From: an uncultured Dehalococcoidia bacterium
GTDB lineage: Bacteria > Chloroflexota > Dehalococcoidia > Lucifugimonadales > UBA3495
Length of the DNA: 64,000 bases
NCBI GenBank assembly: GCA_958296385.1
Contig: OY282494.1
Span: 2,934,981 to 2,998,980 of the forward strand
Direction of reading: 5' to 3'
The translations under genes and the position numbers were made by a program. Under the pieces are notes generated by a model. That model worked only from the letters and a program-made list of their open reading frames with translations, was not told the origin of the DNA and ran no database searches. Shown in pieces: positions 28,001 through 37,000 of this stretch (position 1 is the first letter of the stretch; each line of letters opens with the position of its first letter).

Positions 28001-31000
28001 CCGGTGTTGGCGCCCGTGCCGGCCGTAACCGCGCCCGTCGCGTAAGACGCCGTTATGGTGAGCGCTCCCTCCAGCCGGCCCACCAGGCCGCCGACGTTAG
28101 AGGCGCTGCTCGTTCCGCCGGATACCGCGCCGGTGGCATAGCTGGCCGTCACCGGGGCCCTGGCCAGATGCCCCACCAGCCCGCCGGCGTTAACCGTCGT
28201 GGCCGTATTAGCGGTGGACGCGGTTACCGTCACGTCGGCGTAACTGGCCCGGATGGGGGCGAAGCTAACGCCCACCAGCCCGCCGATGGATTTCCCGCTG
28301 CCGTTGGCACTGCTGGCCGTTACGCTGCCGGTGGCCCAGCTGGACGTTACCGACCCCTGGGCGTACAGCTCGCCAACGATGGCGCCGGCTCTGAGCCAAT
28401 TGTAGGCGCCGGTAATGCTGACGTTGGGCAGGCCCAAGCCGGAGATGCGGGCGGTGCCGGGGCCGAACAGCCCGGCGCGGTGGACGTTTGCGTCGGCGTT
28501 GATATGCAGGTTGGCGATGGTATATCCGTTGCCCTGCAAAGTGGAGTTGTAATTCCTAATGGGTATCCAGCCGGCGCCGCCGTTGTAAAACGCGTCGTCG
28601 GTGCGGTCGCCGGCCGTGCCGGTGTCAAAGTCCAGGCTGTTCCGCAGCTCGTAGCCGGTGCACCCGTCCGGGCAGCCCATCCCGACGGCCAGGCCGGGGA
28701 ACGCCGCCGCGTAGTGGCCGCTGTGACTCCCCTTGGCCACGATGCCGTCGCCGTTCCCGTCGTAACGCATGGCGTCCAGCTGGGCCAGCGTCCGGACGTC
28801 AATCAGGTTGTTGTTATCGTCGTCGTAATCCTTGCCAACGCTACCCCGCTGCCGGTCAATGGCGACGACGCCCCGGTCGTATTGCAGGATGGGATATTGA
28901 TTGTTGGCGCCAAAGTGCCAGGGGTCGTCATTGCCGCCAACGCCGTCAACGTCCACGTTCCAGCCGGCGTAGATGCCGGTGTAGCCGGTGGGCGTTTGCA
29001 GGCCGCGGGTCGTCTGTCCGCCGCTGATGCCGCTGGTTTGGGCGTCCCAATAGCTGTTGACTAGCACCCCGCTGGCCGCGCTCCCGGCCACGCCGCCGGT
29101 GTTGGCGCCCGTGCCGGACGTAACCGCTCCCGTCGAATAAGACGCCGTTATGCTGGGCGATGGGCCGTTGGTCCAGCCCACCAGCCCGCCGGTGTGCGAG
29201 CCGGCGCCAGCGCCGCCAGCGACCGCGCCGGTGGCGTAGCTGGCCGTGATCGCGTTGTTGTACAACTGCCCCGCCAGCCCGCCGGCGCTCACCGCCGTGG
29301 CCGCATTGGACGCCGTTACCGACACCCCGGCATAACTGCCCCGCACCGTACCCCCGCTGATCCCCACCAGCCCGCCGACCCGCTTGACCCCGCTGCCAGC
29401 GCTGCTGGCCGTTACGCTGCCCGAGGCCCAGCTGGTCGTTACCGTGCCCACGTTATCCCCCGCCAGCGTGCCAATGCTCAGCGCGTCGGCGGCCCCGGAC
29501 AAGCTGGCCTCCGGCAGCCCCACCCCGGAGATTACGCCGCCGCTGCTCAACGCCCGGAACAGCCCCACGTTAGCCGCGTCGCTGCCCGCGTTGATGACCA
29601 AGTTGGCAATCGTATGCCCGTTGCCCTGGAACGTACTCGCGTAAGTTCCCCCGATGGGCGTCCAGCCGGCGCCGCCGTTGTAATAGTCGTCGTCGGTGCG
29701 GGTAGCCCGGCCGGTGTTAAAGTCCAGGTCGGCCAGCAGCTCGTAGCCGGCGCAGGTTCCGGCGCAGCCCAGCCCGGCGGCGGGATAGAGGTAGGCGGCG
29801 GCGTAGGCCGCGTTGTCGGTTGCGTTGTCTGCTACCCCATCGCCGTTCAAGTCGTAGCGTACGGCGTTGAGCTGCGCCAGCGTAGTTACGTCAATCAGAT
29901 TGTCGTCGTCGTCATCGTAGTCGTTCTCCGGTATGCCGGCGATGGTGATGACGTAGCTCTGGGCCGTGCCGTTCAGCGGGGTGACGATGACGGTTATGGT
30001 TGTGGTGGCGCCCCGCAGGATTACCTGATGGCCGGCCGTGTCCGCATCGGCGTCGGCGGTAACCGGGCCGGCGCTGCCGGCCACCGCGCTATAAGACGCC
30101 GTGGCCCCGCCGGCCGCCGCTGCCTCCACCGTCACCACCACCGGGCTGGCATCGGCGGGCAGCGTTCCGGTGTAGGCCAGCGTTGCCGCGTCAAAGCCCG
30201 GCGTCAGCATCGCCCCGGTCAGCGTCAGCGACGTCAGCGTTCCGACGGTGGGCTGGAGGTTCACCTGCGCAGTGCGGTCCAGCCCGCCGTACTGCAATAC
30301 CGGGTACTCGTCGCTGGCGCCAAAGTCCCAGGGATCGTCGTCGTTGCTGGGGTCTCCGTCCACGTCCACGTTCCAGGCGGCGTAAATGCTGGTAGTGGTG
30401 CTGGTGCCGTAGGCGGTGGGCGTGCGCAGCTCGTTGGCCGTCTTGCCCTCCCCGGCGCCGGCACTCGCGATGCCGCTGGTGCCGGTGTCCCAATAGCTGT
30501 AGGTGATGACGGCCCCGGCGGGATTATTGCCGGCCAGCCCGCCGGTGTTGGCGCCGGCGCCGGCCGCAACCGTCCCGATGGCGTAAGACGCCGTGATGCT
30601 GGGCGCGGTGCCGCTCAGCTGCCCCACCAGGCCGCCCCGGAAAGCGCTGCCGCCGGTGCCGCCGGATACCGCGCCGGTCGCATAGCTGGCCGTCACCGCG
30701 CCGCCGTTCAGCACCCCAACCAGGCCGCCGGCGCGCACCGACGTGGCGGCAGCATCGGCAACGGCCGCTGCTCCGGAATAGCTGGCCCGCACCGTCCCAT
30801 AGGCAAAACCCACCAGCCCGCCGACGTTCTTGGCCGCGCTGCCGGCGTTGCTGGAGGTCACGCTGCCCGTGGCCCAGCCGGACGTTACCGTGCCGGACGC
30901 TTGCAATGTGCCCACCAGCGCGCCGATGGCGGTACTGTCCCGGGCCCCGGTTACGCTGGCGTTGGGCAGTCCGATGCCGGTGACGGCCCCGGAAAGCGTG

Positions 31001-34000
31001 CCAAACAGCCCGACGGTTACGACGTCCGTGCCGGCGTTGACGTGCAGGTTGGACAAGGTATGCCCGTTGCCGACGAGCGTACCGCTGAACGGCGCGCCAT
31101 CGGTGCCGATGGGCGTCCAGCCGGCGCCGCCGTTGTAAAACTCATCGTCGGTGCGGTCGCCGGCCGTGCCCGTGTCAAAGTCCAGATTGGCCCGCAGTTC
31201 GTAGCCGGCGCATCCATCCGGGCAGCCCATCCCGACGGCCAGGCCGGGGAACGCCGCCGCGTACTCGCCGCTGGCATTGCCCTTGGCCACGGCACCATCG
31301 CCGTCCAGATCGTAGCGCATGGCGTCCAGCTGGGCCAGCGTCGTAATGTCAATCAGATTGTTATTGTTGCCGTCGTAGTCCTTGCCGGTACTGCCCCGCT
31401 GCCGGTCCACGGCGATAACGCCCCGATCGTATTGCAGGATGGGGTATTGATTGTTGGCACCAAAGTGCCAGGGGTCGTCGTTGCCGCCAACGCCGTCCAC
31501 GTTCACGTTCCAGCCGGAGTAGATGCCAGTGTAGCCGGTGGGCGTTTGCAATGCGCTGGTAGTCTGGCCGCCGGAGATGCCGCTGGTGTCGCTGTCCCAG
31601 TAGCTGTTGACCACCGTTGACGGGCTGGCTACGCCTCCGGCCAGCCCGCCCACGCTGGCGCTGGCCCCGCCCGTAACCGTGCCCGTCGAGTAAGACGCCG
31701 TTATGGTGGACGCCGTTACGCCGGCCAGCTGTCCCGCGAGGCCGCCGGCGTAAGAGGTAGCGCCGCTCCCGCCGGTTACGCTGCCGGTAGCGTAGCTGGC
31801 CGTTATCGTAGCCTGATACAGCCGCCCTACCAGGCCGCCGGCCCGCACCGTCGTGGCTGCGGTGGTATCGGCGGTTACCATCACGTCGGCGTAGCTGGCC
31901 CGCAGCGCGCCGCCGTTGTAGCCCACCAGCCCGCCGACGGACTTTTCGCTGCTGCCCGTGCTGCTGGATGTTACGCTGCCCGTAGCCCAGCCGGACGTTA
32001 CCGTTCCGCTCTGCCCCAGCGCGCCGGCCAGCGCGCCGATGGCGATGTTGTCGCTGGCCCCGGCTACGCTGGCGTCGGGCAGCCCCACTCCGGTGATGGC
32101 GCCGGTAATGGTGCCAAACAGGCCCACGGTTACGACGGTCGTATCAGCGTTGACGTGCAGGTTGGACAGGGTATGCCCGTTGCCCTGGAACGTACTGGTG
32201 TAAGTTCCCCCGATGGGCGTCCAGCCGGCGCCGCCGTTGTAATAGGTGTCGTCGGTGCGGGTAGCCCGGCCGGTGTTAAAGTCCAGGTCGGCCATCAACT
32301 CGTAGCCGGCGCAGGTGGTATTGCAGCCCAGGCCGGCGGCGGGCAGGGGGTAGCCGGTGGCGTACCGCCCGCCGTTGGCCACGTCGTCCGCCACGCCGTC
32401 CCCGTTCAAGTCGTAGCGGACGGCGTTGAGCTGCGCCAGGCTGGTGATGTCGATGCGGTCGTTGTCGTTGGCGTCGTAATCGTACTGCGGCACGGTAATG
32501 GTGACGGTGTAGTCCTGCGGGAGGCCGTCCTCGGCGGCGACGGTAACGGTGATGACCGTGCTGGGGCCGCCCAGGGTAACCTGGTAGCCGGCGGTGTCCG
32601 GGTCGGCGTCAACCGTAACGGCGGCGCCGGCGCCGATTGCCGCGCTGATGGACACCGTGCCGTCGGCATGGGTCGTCGGGGCGGCAACGGTGGTCACGCC
32701 GAGGGTCGAGTCGTCGGGCAGCGTTGCGGCGTAGGTATAAGTGCCCGCGTCAAAGGGCGCCGGCGCCAGCGTAATCGCGGACGCCGTCAGCCCCGACAGG
32801 GTGTTAACGGAGGAGATGACCGGCTGGCGGCCGAACTGCGCGTCGGTGTCCAGGCCGCCGTACTTCAGTACCGGGTATTGCCGATTCGTGCCATACTCCC
32901 AGGGGTCGTCGCCCCCCGTTACGCCGTCCACGTCCACGTTCCAATTCAGGTAGATGGCGGACGTGCTGGCCGTGGGCGTCCGCAGTTCGTAAGTCTTTTT
33001 GCCCTCGCCGGGGCTGGTGGACGGGTCGCTGTCGGCAATCTCGCTGGCGGTAGTGTCCCAATAGCTGTTGACCACCGATGACGGGCTGGCCACGCTGCCG
33101 GCCAGCCCGCCGATGCCGGCGCTGGCGCCGCCGGTAACCGTTCCCGTCGAGTAAGACGCCGTTATGGTGGACGCCGTTACGCCGGCCAGCTGTCCCGCGA
33201 GGCCGCCGGCATAAGAGCCGGCCCCCGTACCGCCGGACACTGCGCCGGTAGCGTAGCTGGCCGTTATCGCCGCCTGATACAGCCGCCCTATCAGGCCGCC
33301 GGCCCGCACCATCGTAGCTGCGGTGGTATCGGCGGCCACCGTCACGTCGGCGTAGCTGGCCCGCACCGCGCCGCCGTTGTAGCCCACCAGCCCGCCGACG
33401 GATTTTTCGCTGCTGCCCGTGCTGCTGGAGGTTACGCTGCCCGTAGCCCAGCCGGACGTTACCGTTCCGCTCTGCCCCAGCGAGCCCACCAGCGCGCCGA
33501 TGGCGATGTTGTCACTGGCTCCGGCTACGCTGGCGTCGGGCAGTCCAATGCCGGTGATAGCGCCGCTGGCCGTGCCGAACAAGCCCACGGTGGCAACGTC
33601 CGCGCCGGCGTTGACGTGCAGGGTGGACAGGGTATGCCCGTTGCCCTGGAACGCGCCGGTGTACGGCGCGCCGCCGGTTCCGATAGGCGTCCAGCCGGCC
33701 CCATCGTTGTAATAGGCGTCGTCGCTGCGGATGGCCCCCCCGGTGTTAAACTCCAGGCCGTTCCGAAGCTCGTAGCCGGCGCAGGTGGTATCGCAGCCCA
33801 GGCCGGCGGCAGGATAGAGGAAAGCGGCCGCGTAGGCCGCGTTGTTGGTTGCACTGTCCGCCACCCCATCGCCGTTCAAGTCGTAGCGGATGGCGTTGAG
33901 CTGCGCCAGCGTGGTTACGTCAATGAGGTTGTTGTCGTCGTCATCGTAGTCGTTCTCCGGAATGTTGGCGATGGTGATGACGTAGTCCTGCGGGGTGCCG

Positions 34001-37000
34001 TTCAGCGGGGTTACGATGACGGTTATGGTTGTGGTCGCGCCCCGCAGGATTACTTGATGGCCGGCCGTGTCCGCATCCGCGTCGGCGGTAACCGGGCCGG
34101 CGCTGCCGGCCACCGCGCTGATGGACGCCGTGGCGCCCCCAGCCGGCGTAGCGTCCACGGTTACCACGACGGGGCTCGAACCGACGGGCAGCGTTCCGTC
34201 ATAGATGAGGGTTGCCGTCGCAAAAGCCGGCGACAGCCTGGCCCCGGACAGCGTGAGCCCGGACAGGGCGCCCAGGCTGGGCTGGATGTTCAGCTGCGCC
34301 GTGCGGTCCAGCCCGCCGTACTGCAATACCGGGTACTCGTCGTTGGCGCCAAAATCCCAGGGGTCGTCGTTGCCATCGGCGTCCCCGGTGCCGGCATCCC
34401 CGTCAACGTCCACGTTCCAGGCGGCGTAAATGCTGGTGGTGGTGCTGACGCCGTAGGCGGTGGGCGTGCGCAGTTCGGTAGTGGTTTTGCCCTCCCCGGC
34501 GCTGGTGGACGGGTCGTTGTCGGCGATGCCGCTGGTGCCGGTGTCCCAATAGCCGTAGGTTATGACGGCCCCGCTGGGCAGATTGCCGGCCAGCCCGCCC
34601 ACGTTGGCGCTGGCGCCGGAGGTTGCCGCACCCGTGGCGTAAGACGCCGTGATGGTGGGCGCGGCGCCGGCCAGATGACCCACCAGGCCGCCGACGTAGG
34701 TAGTGGCGCTCGTGCCGCCGGACACTGCGCCGTTGGCGTAGCTGGCCGTCACCCCGCCGTTGCTCAGCTGTCCCGCCAGCCCGCCGGCCAGAATCCGCGT
34801 GGCCGCGTCCGCCGCGGTTACCGATACCCCGGCATAGCTGGCCCGGATCTGGCCCCCGCTCAGCCCCACCAGCCCGCCGGCGTATTTCTGGTCGGCGGTG
34901 GCGCTGCTGGCCGTTACGCTGCCGGTGGCCCAGCTGGACGTGATGCTCCCGGAGTCGAACATCACCCCGACGATTGCGCCGATGCGGGCCTGGCTGTGCG
35001 CCGAGGCAACGCTGGCGTTGGGCAGGCCCAGGCCGGAGACGCCGCCGCTGATAATTGTGCCGAACAGCCCGGCCGCCGCCTGGCTGGGCGTGGCCACGTT
35101 CAGGTTGGCGATGGTATGCCCGTTGCCCTGGAACGTACTCAGATAATCCGGGCCGATGGGCGTCCAGCCGGCCCCGCCGTTGTAAAACTCATCGTCGGTG
35201 CGATCGCCGGCCGTGCCGGTGTCAAAGTCCAGGTTGGCCCGCAGCTCGTAGCCGGCGCAGGTATCCGGGCAGCCCATCCCGGCGCTCAGGCCGGGGAACG
35301 CCGTCGCGTATTTGGCGGCGCCCGCCCCGGTTACTGATACCCCATCGCCGTCCAGATCGTAGCGCATGGCGTCCAGCTGGGCCAGCGTCGTAACGTCAAT
35401 CAGGTTGCCCTCGTCGTCGTCGTAGTCCTTGCCGGTACTGCCGCGCTGCCGGTCGATGGCCACGGCGTCCCGGTCGTATTGCAGGATGGGATATTGTGCG
35501 TTCGTGCCAAAATCCCACGGGTCGTCGTTGCCGCCAACGCCGTCCACGTTCACGTTCCATGCGGAGTAGATGCCGGTGTAGCCGGTGGGCGTTTTCAGCC
35601 CGCCGGTCGTCTGGCCGCCGGCGATGCCGCTGGTTTCGGCGTCCCAATAGCTGTTGACTAGCACCCCGCTGGCCGCGCTCCCGGCCACGCCGCCGGTGTT
35701 GGCGCCCGTGCCGGACGTAACCGCTCCCGTCGAATAAGACGCCGTGATGCTCGGCGACGGGCCGTTGGCCCAGCCCACCAGCCCGCCGGTGCGCGCGCCG
35801 GCGCCAGCGCCGCCAGCCACCGCGCCGGTGGCGTAGCTGGCCGTGATCGCGTTGTTGTACAACTGCCCCGCCAGCCCGCCGGCGCTCACTGCCGTGGCCG
35901 CATTGGACGCCGTTACCGATACCCCGGCATAGCTGCCCCGCACCCTGCCCCCGCTGATCCCCACCAGCCCGCCGACTCGCTTGACCCCGCTGCCGGCGCT
36001 GCTGGCCGTTACGCTGCCCGTGGCCCAGCTGGCCGTTACCGTGCCCACGTTGTCCCCCGCCAGCGCGCCAATGCTCAGCGCGTCGGCGGCCCCGGCCACG
36101 CTGACGTCCGGCAGCCCCACCCCGGAGATGACGCCGCCGCTGCTCAACGCCCGGAACAGCCCCACGTTAGCCACGTCGCTGCCCGCGTTGATGACCAAGT
36201 TGGCTATGCTATGCCCGTTGCCCTGGAACGTGCTGCTGTACGACGTAGAGTCGGTTCCGATGGGCGTCCAGCCGGCCCCGTCGTTGTAATAGGCGTCGTC
36301 GGTGCGGGTAGCCTGGCCGGTGTTAAAGTCCAGGTCGGCCCGCAGTTCGTAGCCGGCGCAGGTGGGCACGGCGGGCAGGGGGCCGGCGCCGTCCGGGTCA
36401 ACGGACTGGCAGCCCATTCCGGCGGCGGGCAGCGGGTAGCCGATGGCGTGCCGGCCGTTGTTCGCGGCGTCGTCCGCCGCCCCGTTGCCGTCCAAATCCC
36501 AGCGGATGGCGTCCAGCTGCGCCAGCGTGGTTACGTCAATCAGGCCGTCGTCGTCGTCATCGTAGTCGTACTCCGGCACGGTGATGGTTACGGTGTAGTC
36601 CTGCGGCAGGCCGTCCTGGGCGGCGACGGTGATGGTGATTACCGTGCTGGGGGCGCCCAGGGTGACCTGGTAACCGTCGGTGTCGGGGTTGGCGTCGTCG
36701 GTAACGGCGGCGCCGGCGCCGATTACCGCGCTGATGGACACGGTGGCGCCCGCGTGGGTCGTCGGCGTGTTCACGGTTACCACGCCGAGGGTAAAGTCGT
36801 CGGTCGACGTTGCGGCGTAGGCGTAAGTGCCCGCGTCAAAGACCGGCGCCAGCGTAACCCCGGACACCGCAAGCTCGGGCACCGTAAGCCCGGACAGGGT
36901 GTTCACGGAGGATAGGGTCGGCTGGCGGGCAAACTGCGCGGCGGTGTCCAGTCCGCCGTATTTCAGCACCGGATATTGGTCGCTGGCGCCGAAATCCCAG

